A stretch of 64,000 bases of DNA from Labilibaculum filiforme (GCF_002843315.1 NZ_MVDD01000002.1:186001-250000); one strand, 5' to 3'; shown: positions 1 to 9,473, numbered from the stretch's first letter. Numbers and translations: made by a program. Notes: generated by a model from the sequence alone, not told the origin.

Positions 1-327
1 AAAGTAAAACTAAAGCAAATATTAATCAACCTAATTAGTAACGCATTCAAATTCACTGAAAGAGGTTCGATTGAATGTGGATGCAAATTAGAAAACAATC
101 AATACATATTTTATGTTACCGATACTGGAATTGGTATTCCGGAAGACAAACAAAAAATGATTTTTGAGCGTTTTATGCAAGCCGATGTTTCCACCTCTGG
201 AGTGCATCAAGGAACGGGTCTTGGCTTAGCTATTTCAAAAGCATTTGTAAAAATGTTAAAAGGTGAAATTTGGCTGGTAAGTAAGCCTGGCAAGGGAAGC
301 TCTTTTTATTTCAGTTTACCAAGCTAA
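1..327 (+). CDS. Sensor histidine kinase, C-terminal ATPase domain (5' truncated by window)
   Basis: The open frame runs from base 1 to a TAA at 325-327 and gives the last 108 residues. All boxes of a HATPase_c kinase core are visible in order: N box with Asn14 (ILINLISNAFKFT), G1 box DTGIGIP at 41-47, F box IFERF near 54-58 and G2 box GTGLGLAIS at 71-79. The domain would autophosphorylate a His in the missing upstream half and pass the phosphate to a response regulator. No receiver domain follows, since the protein stops 30 residues after G2. The input signal and partner cannot be read here. Confidence 0.93.
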   Translation, partial: KVKLKQILINLISNAFKFTERGSIECGCKLENNQYIFYVTDTGIGIPEDKQKMIFERFMQADVSTSGVHQGTGLGLAISKAFVKMLKGEIWLVSKPGKGSSFYFSLPS

Positions 328-640
328 CAGGAAACATTTTCTTGTTTACCTACACATCAGCAACAAGCAAAAAAAAAAGCCATATAAAAACAACAATAAC
401 AAGTAGTTGATAGTGAATAAAAAAGTAAGCTCTCCCCCCTATTTGGTTTGATAATTCTTATTTACATGCAATCTATTTTGTTTGCTAAGGAGCTTTTTCT
501 AAATTCGTAACTTTCACAACAAAAACAAAATTGATTTTATTACAAAATAGTTAGAATCACAATTATCCACAGATGGATACTCGCTGCCTAATTGCAATAA
601 ATCAACATGAATTTAATTTTTTTTCACCACTACAAAATCT
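328..640. other. Intergenic stretch without a gene
   Basis: This AT-rich gap lies between the kinase stop and prsW, both on the plus strand. I see no open frame with coding character, no strong terminator and no full TAnnTTTG promoter. Confidence 0.5.
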
Positions 641-1315
641 ATGAATCTCCTTATTGTCTCTGTTGCACCAATAGCTATTATTTTATTCTACATTTACTAT
701 CGTGACAAATACGAAAAAGAACCAATAAGGCTTTTAATGAAAGGTCTTGGTGCAGGCATGATCATCACCATACCAGTTATTTTTGCTGAGCAGGCAGTTT
801 CTGCTGTCTATCCTCTTTTTCTTTGGGGACAAATTGGAGATGCATTTGGCAATGCTTTTTTAGTAGCGGCACTGTGCGAAGAAGCTTTTAAATTACTAGC
901 CGTTTACCTCCTAATTTGGAAAAACCCTAATTTTAACGAACGATTCGATGGTATTGTTTATGCTGTTTTTGTTTCTCTAGGTTTCGCACTAGTAGAGAAC
1001 ATGATGTATGTATTTTCTCATGGAATGGAAACCGGTTTATCAAGAGCTTTTACCGCCGTTCCAGCGCATGCCATGTTTGGAATCATGATGGGTTATTATT
1101 TGGGTTTGTCGCGTTTTTCGGCTCGCAAAAGAGTCCAGTTTTTCACACTCGCCTTTATCGTTCCTTTCTTTTTTCATGGAGTTTACGATTTTATCTTAAT
1201 GGTTAATATCCCATGGATACTGCTTTTATTCTTTCCATTTTTGATTTTCCTAATGCGAAAAACAAACGGCAAAATGAGGGAGCTTGAAAACAATTCCATA
1301 TTCAAATATCAATAA
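641..1315 (+). CDS. prsW: PrsW family intramembrane metalloprotease
   Basis: This 224-residue polytopic membrane protein carries the PrsW/CPBP-like motifs: EExxK (Glu80-Glu81 in CEEAFK), an Glu-Asn pair (119-120, VENMMY), His143 in a PAHAMFG segment and HGVYDF with His179 and Asp183. These are the expected metal-binding and catalytic residues inside the membrane. In Bacillus, PrsW performs site-1 cleavage of the anti-sigma factor RsiW; the substrate here is unknown and no sigma/anti-sigma pair lies nearby. About seven hydrophobic segments are seen and the length is normal. The ATG start is the first in frame. Confidence 0.88.
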   Translation: MNLLIVSVAPIAIILFYIYYRDKYEKEPIRLLMKGLGAGMIITIPVIFAEQAVSAVYPLFLWGQIGDAFGNAFLVAALCEEAFKLLAVYLLIWKNPNFNERFDGIVYAVFVSLGFALVENMMYVFSHGMETGLSRAFTAVPAHAMFGIMMGYYLGLSRFSARKRVQFFTLAFIVPFFFHGVYDFILMVNIPWILLLFFPFLIFLMRKTNGKMRELENNSIFKYQ

Positions 1316-1517
1316 TTGATATCTTACTTATGCACATTAATGGAATTTATTTGAGTCCGCGATAAAAACACAACAAACCAAGCTTAATTTTATTTCCAAA
1401 ATTTTCCTTTTTCACAAAATACAAAGCACCAATAGAAAACAACTTATACTTGCATTACTTTTACTACTGGTTTGGTATTTACTGTATGTAAATCTGCAAA
1501 ACATATCCGATTTTTAG

Positions 1518-2427
1518 ATGCAAAAGGGACCCCACTTATCCGAAACCTTGCGCTTTTTTATTTTTGAGGTACCTAAAGTATTGCTCTTACTAGTACTTAT
1601 AATATTTGGTGTTGGCATTATCCGAAGCTATTTTTTCTCCTGAAAAAACCAGAAAAGCTTTAGCTGGCAAATCCACTTTTATGGGAAATATTTTGGCTGC
1701 AATGCTTGGTGTTTTAACTCCCTTTTGCTCGTGTTCTGCAATTCCTTTGTTTTTGGGACTTGTAGAGGCAGGTATACCTTTAGGAGTTACTTTTAGTTTC
1801 CTTATTGCGGCTCCAATGGTAAATGAAATAGCCCTAATTATGCTGGTTGGATTATTTGGGTGGAAAACTGCAATTATTTACACCTTAACAGGTTTACTTA
1901 TTACCATTTTTGCTGGCTATTTAATTGGAATTCTAAAACTTGAAAAATATGTACAAGCATGGGTTTTTGAGGTGAAAACAAGGCAATCCGGTACCAATGA
2001 AACCAAAATAACTTTCTCCGAACCAGTTAAAGTTGGCTGGGATACAGTAAAAGAAATTGTTGGTAAAATATGGCTCTACATAGTTATTGGTGTAGCAATT
2101 GGAGCTGCAGCTCACGACTATGTTCCTGAAGATTTTATGGCAAAACTTATGGGAAAATCAGCATGGTATTCTGTCCCATAATCCATCCTTATCGGGATTC
2201 CCATGTATTCTAGTGCGGCTGGAATTATTCCAATCGTAAGCGTTTTAATTGAAAAGGATGCCGCATTGGGAACTGTTCGTGCTTTTATGATGTCGGTAAT
2301 TGGTTTGTCCTTACCAGAAATTATAATCCTTAAAAAGGTATTAAAAATGCCTTTGATATTCGCATTTGTTGGAATTGTTGACGTTGGAATTCTTTGTGTC
2401 GGATTTATTTTTAATTTTATCTACTAA
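1518..2427 (+). pseudogene. Permease (YraQ/DUF318-type, eight-TM metal or arsenic permease-like), disrupted
   Basis: Three segments together encode one permease: MQKGPHLSETLRFF... from 1518 in one frame, then from about 1636 in the next frame SPEKTRKALAGK..., the CSCS motif (TPFCSCSAIPLFLG) and EIVGKIW, then after a stop MYSSAAGIIPI to 2427. The frame change falls in a run of six T (1631-1636); removing one T restores RSYFSPEKT. The second lesion is TAA at 2179-2181 inside a conserved P-x-x-ILIGIPMYS segment, explained by one base change from TTA. An upstream frame from about 1440 reads as a hydrophobic N-terminus but ends in TAG at 1515. The family exports or permeates metal(loid)s; this copy should be inactive unless the lesions are sequence errors. 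Confidence 0.82.
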
Positions 2428-2471
2428 AGGGATGAACATTTTGTCTTGTAAACTGTTTCACCAATAGTTAT

Positions 2472-2897
2472 ATGCAACATATCCAATCAGATCAAAATTA
2501 TTCAAACCCTATCGTACTATTCGATGGAGTTTGTAACTTATGTACAACTTCTGTTCGGTTTTTACTCGCTTATAACCAAAAAGAAAATTTACATTTCGCA
2601 TCACTTCAATCCAATTTTGCCAAAGAATTACTTTTACAATACCATCTCCCAAGTTCAAAATTAAGTACTATCATCCTTATCGAAAACCAACAAGTGTATA
2701 CAAAAAGCATTGCTGTATTAGAACTAAGCAAACATTTAACATATCCTTGGAGAGTGTTTTACTTTTTAAAATTCGTACCAAGAAGAATTTCCGATTGGGT
2801 TTACGATCGAATCTCAAAAAACAGATACAAATGCTTTGGTAAAAAAAACCAATGTATGATTCCCAAACCAGAATGGAAACATCGATTTTTTGAATAA
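2472..2897 (+). CDS. DCC family thiol-disulfide oxidoreductase (DUF393)
   Basis: The 141-residue protein has the family-defining DGVCNLC motif at residues 18-24, preceded by a short beta strand (PIVLF), as in DUF393 proteins with a predicted thioredoxin-like fold. A Trp/Tyr-rich C-terminal half (SDWVYDRISKNRYKCFG) with two more Cys is also typical. The family is assumed to perform thiol-disulfide exchange; substrates are unknown. It begins 44 bases after the broken permease on the same strand and could have shared its transcript. Confidence 0.85.
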   Translation: MQHIQSDQNYSNPIVLFDGVCNLCTTSVRFLLAYNQKENLHFASLQSNFAKELLLQYHLPSSKLSTIILIENQQVYTKSIAVLELSKHLTYPWRVFYFLKFVPRRISDWVYDRISKNRYKCFGKKNQCMIPKPEWKHRFFE

Positions 2898-2906
2898 TTA
2901 AAAGCA

Positions 2907-2941
2907 TAAAAAAAACCGAAATCCATAAGGACTCCGGTTGT
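2907..2941 (-). terminator. Rho-independent terminator of pfkA
   Basis: Read on the minus strand, an imperfect stem (AACCGGAGTCC with GGATTTCGGTT) closes a TTAT loop and is followed by eight T. It sits just after the pfkA stop. Confidence 0.85.
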
Positions 2942-2959
2942 ATATCTTTAGCAACAGAA

Positions 2960-4054
2960 TTAGTCTCCAAATGCGATACCAACACCTTTTGCTGTTTTCA
3001 CTAGGTTAGCTTTTGGATCAACAAGGTTTTGTTTTCCAATTGCCTCAGGAAGAGGAACTCCAACCACCTCAGGATGACGATAAGCCACCATCTGACCAAA
3101 TTTTCCTTCCAATACCATTTCGAATGCCTTTACTCCAAATTGAGTAGCCAACACACGATCATAAGCCAAAGGAATACCACCACGTTGTAGGTGACCTAAT
3201 ACAGTTGTACGAATATCAGCTTCAACACCAGCAGCTTTTAATTCAACCAACAAACGATCGGCGGCACCACTTAATTTTAAGTTTGGATTTCCCACCTCGG
3301 TACTTTGTGCGGCCAAAGCAGAACCACCTTTCGGCATAGCTCCTTCAGCAACAACGATAATACCAAAACCTTTTCCTTTTAGAAAACGAGTATCTAATTT
3401 TTCCTTAATTTTTTTAATATCATAAGGAATTTCAGGAATCAAACAAGCTTCTGCTCCTCCTGCAATCGCAGCACTTAAAGCAATCCATCCCGCATCACGT
3501 CCCATAGCTTCTAAAATAAAAACACGGTTATGAGATGCTGCAGTTGTTTTTAACTTATCAACAGCTTCGGTGCAAATTTGAACTGCAGTTTGATAACCGA
3601 AAGTAAAATCGGTTGCCGAAAGGTCGTTATCAATGGTTTTAGGTACCCCAATAATGTTTAATCCTTTTTCGTAAAGTGCTTGCGAAATTTTCTGAGAACC
3701 ATCACCACCAATACTAATAACAGCATCGATGCCTAGGTATTGCAGTTTGCGAATCATCTCATCCGAACGGTCGGCAGATCCCCAAGAACCATCTTTATTT
3801 TTTACAGGCCAAGCAAATGGACCACCTTTAGTAGTAGTTCCAATTATAGTACCACCTTGGTAGTGGATTCCTTTTACAGCAGCATCATCTAATATTTTTA
3901 TCTCTGTTGGTTCTTTTAGTATTCCATCGAAAGACTGAATACTTCCAACTACTTCCCAATCTTTTTCTTGAGCTGCACGTTTCACCACGGCGCGAATTAC
4001 AGCATTCAACCCTGGGCAATCACCACCTCCGGTTGCAACTAATACTCTTTTCAT
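2960..4054 (-). CDS. pfkA: 6-phosphofructokinase
   Basis: It phosphorylates fructose 6-phosphate to fructose 1,6-bisphosphate, the committing step of glycolysis. Motifs, numbered from the start at 4054: GGGDCPGLN at 9-17, GGDGS at 116-120 and PKTIDND at 138-144 containing the catalytic Asp. The Gly after GGD (E. coli position 104) predicts ATP as donor, whereas Lys in PKTIDND (E. coli position 124) is the residue typical of pyrophosphate-dependent enzymes, so donor choice is not fully settled. I chose the inner ATG (MKRVLVATGGG) because family members start there; a frame extension to 4078 adds eight unconserved residues. Confidence 0.93.
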   Translation of the reverse strand: MKRVLVATGGGDCPGLNAVIRAVVKRAAQEKDWEVVGSIQSFDGILKEPTEIKILDDAAVKGIHYQGGTIIGTTTKGGPFAWPVKNKDGSWGSADRSDEMIRKLQYLGIDAVISIGGDGSQKISQALYEKGLNIIGVPKTIDNDLSATDFTFGYQTAVQICTEAVDKLKTTAASHNRVFILEAMGRDAGWIALSAAIAGGAEACLIPEIPYDIKKIKEKLDTRFLKGKGFGIIVVAEGAMPKGGSALAAQSTEVGNPNLKLSGAADRLLVELKAAGVEADIRTTVLGHLQRGGIPLAYDRVLATQFGVKAFEMVLEGKFGQMVAYRHPEVVGVPLPEAIGKQNLVDPKANLVKTAKGVGIAFGD

Positions 4055-4294
4055 AATTGTCAATTTAATATATTTCAATCAATTTGCTTGGCTAGCTCGG
4101 CTAAAGTAAAAATATTTTTTTAATCTCGAACAAACAATTTCACAATCAGTGAATTGCAATCGATTTCGGAATCATTTTTTATAATGATTTTGAATTATTA
4201 ATTTTAAGCTAATTTATAAATTTAGGGATTGCAAATCAGTTTTATGCAATTATAAGCTGAAAAACAGTCATTTAAACTTTAATTCTCAACAATA

Positions 4295-4792
4295 ATGGAA
4301 ATTTTAATCGCAAAAGCGAACATAACCAAACTAACTGTTGATGCCATTGTAAATGCAGCCAATGAAAGTCTACTTGGCGGAGCTGGTGTAGATGGAGCAA
4401 TTCATCGAGCCGCTGGACCTGAATTATTGCAAGAATGTAGAAACCTAAATGGTTGCAATACTGGTGAAGCCAAAGTAACTAAAGCATACCGACTTCCAAC
4501 AAAGCATGTTATTCATACCGTTGGACCCATTTGGAAAGGAGGACAATTTAACGAGAGACAGCTACTCAAAAATTGCTACCGAAATAGTATCCAAATAGCC
4601 GAGAATATGCATCTAGAAAGCATTGCTTTTCCAAATATCAGTACCGGAGTTTATGGTTTCCCAAAAAAAGATGCTGCGGAGATAGCGATTAAAACCATTC
4701 AATCGGAAGCAAAACATCTAAAATCAATTCGTAAAATTATCTTTTGTATTTTCGATGATGAAAACCTTACTATCTATAAAGAATTACTTTAG
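4295..4792 (+). CDS. Macrodomain protein, O-acetyl-ADP-ribose deacetylase type
   Basis: The 165-residue protein is a single macrodomain of the YmdB/MacroD class: [21 protein letters not shown] (residues ~16-36) holds the ADP-ribose binding and catalytic Asn/Asp loop, [10 protein letters not shown] the central strand and [10 protein letters not shown] the phosphate-binding loop. Such proteins hydrolyse O-acetyl-ADP-ribose or remove mono-ADP-ribose from proteins. It is a single-gene unit, with the rhodanese gene converging on it and overlapping its last four bases. Confidence 0.93.
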   Translation: MEILIAKANITKLTVDAIVNAANESLLGGAGVDGAIHRAAGPELLQECRNLNGCNTGEAKVTKAYRLPTKHVIHTVGPIWKGGQFNERQLLKNCYRNSIQIAENMHLESIAFPNISTGVYGFPKKDAAEIAIKTIQSEAKHLKSIRKIIFCIFDDENLTIYKELL

Positions 4793-5223
4793 AATGAAAT
4801 GGTTTCTTCTACAACTTCCGGATAGGTCCAGAATTTGTATTTCCCCCAATTCAGCATTTGAGTATGTCCTTTTTCCTCTAAAAAGTTAATAACACTTTGC
4901 GACTTTAAACTTATATCGCAATAAAAAATCAATTGCTTTCCTAAAGGAAATTCAGCATATCGATTCTCTATTTCATCAAAAGGTAAATTAATTGCGGTAG
5001 GAATATGTCCTAATAAAAAGAATTCCTCCTCGCGAGTATCTACTATCCAAATATCATCAACCGGATTTTTTGTTAAAGCAAATAAATCTTCGGCTTTGCA
5101 ATATTTCTTTAAATTCTCACCTCCAATTGAAACATACCCTGTGTAATTAGGGATATGAATAAAATACCAATAGATTCCGAAACCAATCGCAATCAACGAA
5201 ACAAGAAGCAAAAACATATTCAT
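4789..5223 (-). CDS. Membrane-anchored rhodanese-like protein
   Basis: An N-terminal hydrophobic helix (residues 3-22) anchors a rhodanese domain. The domain has [22 protein letters not shown] (CDC25-like substrate loop region, residues 60-81) and the active-site Cys102 in [10 protein letters not shown]. The fold transfers sulfur or acts as a redox/persulfide relay. The C-terminal end meets the macrodomain gene tail to tail with a four-base overlap. No partner gene is evident. Confidence 0.85.
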   Translation of the reverse strand: MNMFLLLVSLIAIGFGIYWYFIHIPNYTGYVSIGGENLKKYCKAEDLFALTKNPVDDIWIVDTREEEFFLLGHIPTAINLPFDEIENRYAEFPLGKQLIFYCDISLKSQSVINFLEEKGHTQMLNWGKYKFWTYPEVVEETISF

Positions 5224-5266
5224 AACCTATAATTTCTTAAAAAGTAAACTTTATCTATAAAAATGC

Positions 5267-5297
5267 AAAAAAAAATCTCCAAAAAAGGAGATTTTAA
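5267..5297 (-). terminator. Terminator after the HAD phosphatase gene
   Basis: On the minus strand AAATCTCC and GGAGATTT form an eight-pair stem with a T6 loop, followed by nine T. Confidence 0.85.
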
Positions 5298-5316
5298 ATG
5301 TCTTATAAAGAAACGA

Positions 5317-5784
5317 TTACCGTTTCATAGTAGCTATAAATGTATCTTCATCTAAAAAGAAGTCTAAAGCATCGTTAATAGAAGGAACGATAACATCCAC
5401 ATGGTCAATAATATCCTTATGAATTCCTTCTCCCTGAAGGGTCGCAATAGATACCACTGACTGAACAAATAAACCAATATCAATACGAGCATTACCAATA
5501 GCAGCAACATTATTACTTCCTAATGATAGTAAGATATCTTCTTTTTCTCTTGAATTATTTGCCTCATAGTAAGCAACTCCGGTTGCATCTGATAGTTCAC
5601 GTGCTTTTCCTCTTTGATCCGAAGAAATCATCACTACATTTACGCCAAAAGATTGCAGGCGTTGAATTTTTTCAATTACTCCAGGTACAATTTCACCTCT
5701 TACAGTTAATGTTCCATTCGAATCAACGACTAAAGTGTCGATCTCAATTTTTCCAACTCCTGGTACTCTATAAATTAAACTCAT
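5317..5784 (-). CDS. Soluble HAD hydrolase related to P-type ATPase catalytic domains
   Basis: This 155-residue protein matches the HAD group that resembles the phosphorylation domain of P-type ATPases. Motif I is DSNGT at 21-25, with nucleophile Asp21; motif II is ISSD near 53-56; motif IV is GNARID near 97-102 with Asp102. The usual second Asp of DxDGT is Asn, as in P-type ATPases (DKTGT lacks it too). It has no cap domain and no membrane segments. The substrate is unknown. Confidence 0.8.
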   Translation of the reverse strand: MSLIYRVPGVGKIEIDTLVVDSNGTLTVRGEIVPGVIEKIQRLQSFGVNVVMISSDQRGKARELSDATGVAYYEANNSREKEDILLSLGSNNVAAIGNARIDIGLFVQSVVSIATLQGEGIHKDIIDHVDVIVPSINDALDFFLDEDTFIATMKR

Positions 5785-5897
5785 CGATTTACGCTTTAAA
5801 TTTAGACCGGAAAAATAGTGTTTTTTATAGTAAGTAAAAAAGGTTTTAGAACATCTTTTACATCGAATTTAGTAACAATTATAGTTCTAAATAACCA

Positions 5898-7532
5898 CTA
5901 AAACCGATAGCTGACTCCTACTTCAAGATTCTCTTTAAACTGCACTTTTGATCCCGTATCATCATCGGATATTAAATGGGTAGATAATTTTGTGGACAGG
6001 TATTGATTAATTGGCATCAAAAATGTGAGTTCCCAATTTACATCTACATTTTTTGGTTTCATTGCGTAGTTGGAATATAGAGTTAATTTGTTTTCTAAAC
6101 TTAAATCACCCCAAAATTTCACCTTATGAAAAATATTAACATAAGATCCAACTTCCTTTTTCACTTTTTTGTCTTCATCAACACCAAAAACAGTCTGATC
6201 AATTAAACTAGTATCTCGTACTATGGTATATTTAGCCGCAATTGGGGATAATAAAATCGAAAAATCCTTCTTTGGCTTATAATCCATACCAATCGAAGCA
6301 ATTATATATGCAGGAGCAAAAAAGCTCGACTTTAAAGTCCTACTCTCATCGTTAGCGTATGTATAGCCCCGAACAGCTTGTGTTCGTAAATTAAACAATG
6401 CCGAATAATACCATTTTTTTACCGCCTTTTGTCCATATTTGGTATTAAACTCTATTCTATCCTCGTTTTTACGAAAACTATTATCTCCTGACTTTAACAA
6501 GCCATATTTCACATCTAGTTTATTTTCCCAAGTATGATTACCCGAATTATAATTTATAAAACCACTGGTGGTAAATATCGTTGCGATGGAGCTCTCTCCT
6601 CCGCCTGCCCAACTATCACTTACGTGGCCTTGATTGAATGATAAGCCAACTGTAGCCCCCAACTTCCATTTTTGAGAATAACGTTTATACTTTCCAAGTT
6701 TAGCCAAACTATACTGATCGCTAGCAATTTTTTCTTCCAGCTTTACTCTGGTTCCTCTCATTTTGGATTTCTGAACCGATTGCTGATATACATCATCATC
6801 TACAAGAATACGAACCGATCGGTCATTGGTATTCTGAACCCATATTCCAATTGAGTCTCTCCTATTTTTCTTTAACCAAAACCGTTTAAAATCCTGTTTC
6901 CCATTATTAATCCAGAATTTTATAGAATCATTCTGATAATTTTTCACTCCTAAAAGAACGGAGTCTCTACTAATTTCACGAATCCATTGATGAACCGGAT
7001 CATTTTCAACATACCCATACAATTCCTCCATAGCATGTGCTTTCCATGCATCATCGGTATCCAACTCTTCGGGCTTTGATAATTCTGGCTGATAACTCAA
7101 TACCTTCTCCAATGCCATTTGCTTTTTTACCTTTCGGAGTGCCTCTTCCGTAGTACGCGTTTCGATATATTCTTTCAGATAGTAAACCATATTGCGAATA
7201 CTATCATTTTTAACGTATTGCAAAAGAGTATTCACTGCATCTTGTACTGAATCTGTTTGATGATGATGCTTCTTTGCATAATTCATTTCCAATTCGCGAA
7301 CAATAAATCGAAACCCTACATTATCGATATGATGCAAAGGATCTACAAGTAAATTCAAAACTGAATCATTAGAATAATACTTGATTGAATCAGACTTACT
7401 TTGTTTCAATTGATAAGTCGATTTCTCCATTTTTATATTTTTGGGGAAAACAGAATCTTTCTTAACATTTCGTTGCGAAAACGAAACTAGTGACTGAAGC
7501 AGAATTAACAAAACACAAAAACCTCTAATCAT
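5898..7532 (-). CDS. DUF3078 outer-membrane beta-barrel-like protein
   Basis: It is a 544-residue exported protein: residues 1-19 form a signal peptide ending in SFS-Q. The C-terminal half from about residue 290 is a beta-rich DUF3078 domain (KWKLGATVGLSFNQGHVSDSW, GGESS, HTWENKLDVKYGLLK), typical of Bacteroidota outer-membrane proteins, and ends in Phe (GVSYRF). The N-terminal half is charged, with repeated NDSIKxW-like segments (residues 45-250). Function is unknown; surface location is inferred. It diverges from the tnaA leader region. Confidence 0.82.
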   Translation of the reverse strand: MIRGFCVLLILLQSLVSFSQRNVKKDSVFPKNIKMEKSTYQLKQSKSDSIKYYSNDSVLNLLVDPLHHIDNVGFRFIVRELEMNYAKKHHHQTDSVQDAVNTLLQYVKNDSIRNMVYYLKEYIETRTTEEALRKVKKQMALEKVLSYQPELSKPEELDTDDAWKAHAMEELYGYVENDPVHQWIREISRDSVLLGVKNYQNDSIKFWINNGKQDFKRFWLKKNRRDSIGIWVQNTNDRSVRILVDDDVYQQSVQKSKMRGTRVKLEEKIASDQYSLAKLGKYKRYSQKWKLGATVGLSFNQGHVSDSWAGGGESSIATIFTTSGFINYNSGNHTWENKLDVKYGLLKSGDNSFRKNEDRIEFNTKYGQKAVKKWYYSALFNLRTQAVRGYTYANDESRTLKSSFFAPAYIIASIGMDYKPKKDFSILLSPIAAKYTIVRDTSLIDQTVFGVDEDKKVKKEVGSYVNIFHKVKFWGDLSLENKLTLYSNYAMKPKNVDVNWELTFLMPINQYLSTKLSTHLISDDDTGSKVQFKENLEVGVSYRF

Positions 7533-7803
7533 AGGACAATGATTTTTACTTCTTTAAATAGTTATATGGCTAATGGAAAATCTTATCAAGTAAGAATTTT
7601 ACCAAGAAAACTTGGCTCTTGCAAATTTGTTGAAATTATTTCTTTATAAAAAGAATAATAACAGTCAATTAACTCAATTTATTGTCACTTAGTCAAGATT
7701 TGTATGCTTTCTTCAGAAACAAACGTTTGCACAAAATATTCTATTCTTCTTTCTATTCAGCAAAATTTATTCTAATTTTGACAATAGTAGCAAATCAGAA
7801 ATC

Positions 7804-7884
7804 ATGGAAACAAAGTATCAACTTCCAAAACTGACACACAAAGTCTATCTTAATATTAAAAATAGAGACGAGTTTCACTTCTAA
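7804..7884 (+). CDS. Candidate 26-aa leader ORF upstream of tnaA
   Basis: ATG at 7804 to TAA at 7882 encodes 26 residues beginning METKYQLPKLTHK and ending RDEFHF. It contains no Trp, so it is not a TnaC-type Trp-sensing leader in the E. coli sense. The last codons and stop overlap a perfect 8-bp inverted repeat (7868-7875 with 7883-7890). It may be a chance ORF; the coincidence with the hairpin is the only support. Confidence 0.25.
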   Translation: METKYQLPKLTHKVYLNIKNRDEFHF

Positions 7885-7890
7885 ACTCGT
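7868..7890 (+). promoter_or_regulatory. Perfect hairpin in tnaA leader
   Basis: ACGAGTTT and AAACTCGT are exact reverse complements separated by seven bases. No T-tract follows, so it is not a standard terminator; GGAGG follows three bases later. Confidence 0.45.
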
Positions 7891-8093
7891 TAGGAGGCAT
7901 CCTGCCCCAAATTTTTACGCATACATCTTAAAAGTACTTTATTGATAGGGAATAATTACATTCCATAGATAATTACGTGGGCATATACTCCAATAAAATG
8001 TCATGAATAGGTCTCCTATTTAAAATCTTCTGTCTACAGTAAGATTAAGCAGGCGATAAATTCCTCAATTACAAATATTTAAAACATAAACTT

Positions 8094-9473
8094 ATGAAAT
8101 TACCATTCGCAGAATCATATAAAATTAAGATGGTTGAAACCATCAAAAAAAGTACTCGTGAAGAAAGAGAACAATGGTTAAAAGAAGCTAATTACAACCT
8201 TTTTAATTTGAAAAGTGACCAAGTATTTATTGACTTACTAACCGATTCGGGAACAGGAGCAATGAGCGATAAACAATGGTCGGCAATGATGTTGGGGGAT
8301 GAAAGTTATGCAGGTGCACGCTCCTACTACAATATGAAAGAAGCGATTAAAAACATCATGGGGTTTGATCATTTCCTACCTACTCACCAAGGCCGAGCTG
8401 CCGAAAATGTATTGTTCTCGGTTTTAGTTAAAGAAGGAAATATTGTTCCGGGAAACTCACACTTCGACACCACCAAAGGACATATTGAGTTTCGAAAAGC
8501 AAAAGCGGTTGACTGTACAATTGACGAAGCTTTTGATACTGTAATCGATCATCCTTTTAAAGGAAATATCGACCTAGTAAAACTAGAGTCTGTTCTTTCT
8601 ACCTATCCAAAAGAACAAATTCCAATGATTATAGTTACAGTTACTTGTAATAGTTCCGGTGGACAACCAGTTTCGATGGCTAATATGAAAGCAGTTAAAA
8701 AACTGGCCGACAAATATGAAGTTCCGGTTTGTTTCGATTCTGCTCGTTTTGCTGAAAATGCTTACTTTATTAAAATCCGCGAAGAAGGATATCAAGATAA
8801 AACGATTAAAGAAATCGTGAAAGAGATGTATACATATGCTGATATGGCTACCATGAGCTCGAAAAAAGATGCTATTGTAAATATGGGTGGATTTATTGGT
8901 ATGAAAGATAAAAACCTTTGGAAGCAAGCATCTACGTACAATATCATGTTCGAAGGCTATGTTACCTATGGAGGAATGTCGGGGCGTGATATGAACGCAT
9001 TGGCACAAGGACTCGACGAAGGAACTGAATTTGAATATCTTGAAACTCGAATTAAGCAAGTAGAATACCTAGGTGCTAGATTGGAAGAATTTGGCATTCC
9101 TTTTCAAAAACCAATTGGTGGCCATGCTATTTTTGTTGATGCTAAAAAGATTTTAGCTCACATTCCAAAAGAAGAATATCAGGCACAAACTTTAGGTTGT
9201 GAATTGTATTTTGAAGCTGGAATTAGGGGCGTTGAGATTGGGGCGATATTAGCCGACAGAGATCCAGAAACAAGAGAGAATCGTTACCCAGCCTTAGAGT
9301 TACTTCGTTTAGCTATTCCTAGAAGAACATATACGAACAACCATATGGATGTAATTGCAGTCGCGCTCAAAAATGTTTTCGATCGTAGAAAAGAGATTAA
9401 ACATGGATTTAAAATTATTGACGAAGCTCCAATAATGCGACACTTCACGGTTCAATTACAAAAAATCGATTAA
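8094..9473 (+). CDS. tnaA: Tryptophanase
   Basis: The enzyme splits tryptophan into indole, pyruvate and ammonia with PLP. The 459 residues cover the whole family. The PLP Lys is Lys258 in MSSKKDAIV; DSARFAENAYFIK (215-227) and CELYFEAGIRGVEIGA are tryptophanase-like rather than tyrosine phenol-lyase-like. C-terminal RHFT (His450) also matches tryptophanase, where tyrosine phenol-lyase has RFFT. LLTDSGTGAMSDKQW is shared by both. It is a monocistronic unit ending in a strong terminator. No tryptophan permease gene is adjacent, unlike tnaAB operons. Confidence 0.93.
   Translation: MKLPFAESYKIKMVETIKKSTREEREQWLKEANYNLFNLKSDQVFIDLLTDSGTGAMSDKQWSAMMLGDESYAGARSYYNMKEAIKNIMGFDHFLPTHQGRAAENVLFSVLVKEGNIVPGNSHFDTTKGHIEFRKAKAVDCTIDEAFDTVIDHPFKGNIDLVKLESVLSTYPKEQIPMIIVTVTCNSSGGQPVSMANMKAVKKLADKYEVPVCFDSARFAENAYFIKIREEGYQDKTIKEIVKEMYTYADMATMSSKKDAIVNMGGFIGMKDKNLWKQASTYNIMFEGYVTYGGMSGRDMNALAQGLDEGTEFEYLETRIKQVEYLGARLEEFGIPFQKPIGGHAIFVDAKKILAHIPKEEYQAQTLGCELYFEAGIRGVEIGAILADRDPETRENRYPALELLRLAIPRRTYTNNHMDVIAVALKNVFDRRKEIKHGFKIIDEAPIMRHFTVQLQKID

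Larger units (their letters stand above)
7533..8093. other. Long leader/intergenic region upstream of tnaA
   Basis: This 561-base gap separates the DUF3078 gene from tnaA. It holds a 26-codon ORF (7804-7884) whose stop lies in a perfect hairpin, then a GC-richer patch TAGGAGGCATCCTGCCCC at 7891-7908. I find no complete TAnnTTTG promoter and no protein longer than this. Confidence 0.5.

Noticed and set aside
8583-9059. 158-codon ORF antisense to tnaA
   Set aside because: It is a shadow of a conserved enzyme gene with no family resemblance.
8094-9473. Tyrosine phenol-lyase instead of tryptophanase
   Set aside because: DSARFAENAYFIK, GIRGVEIG and RHFT match tryptophanase; tyrosine phenol-lyase has DATR, SMERG and RFFT at these places.
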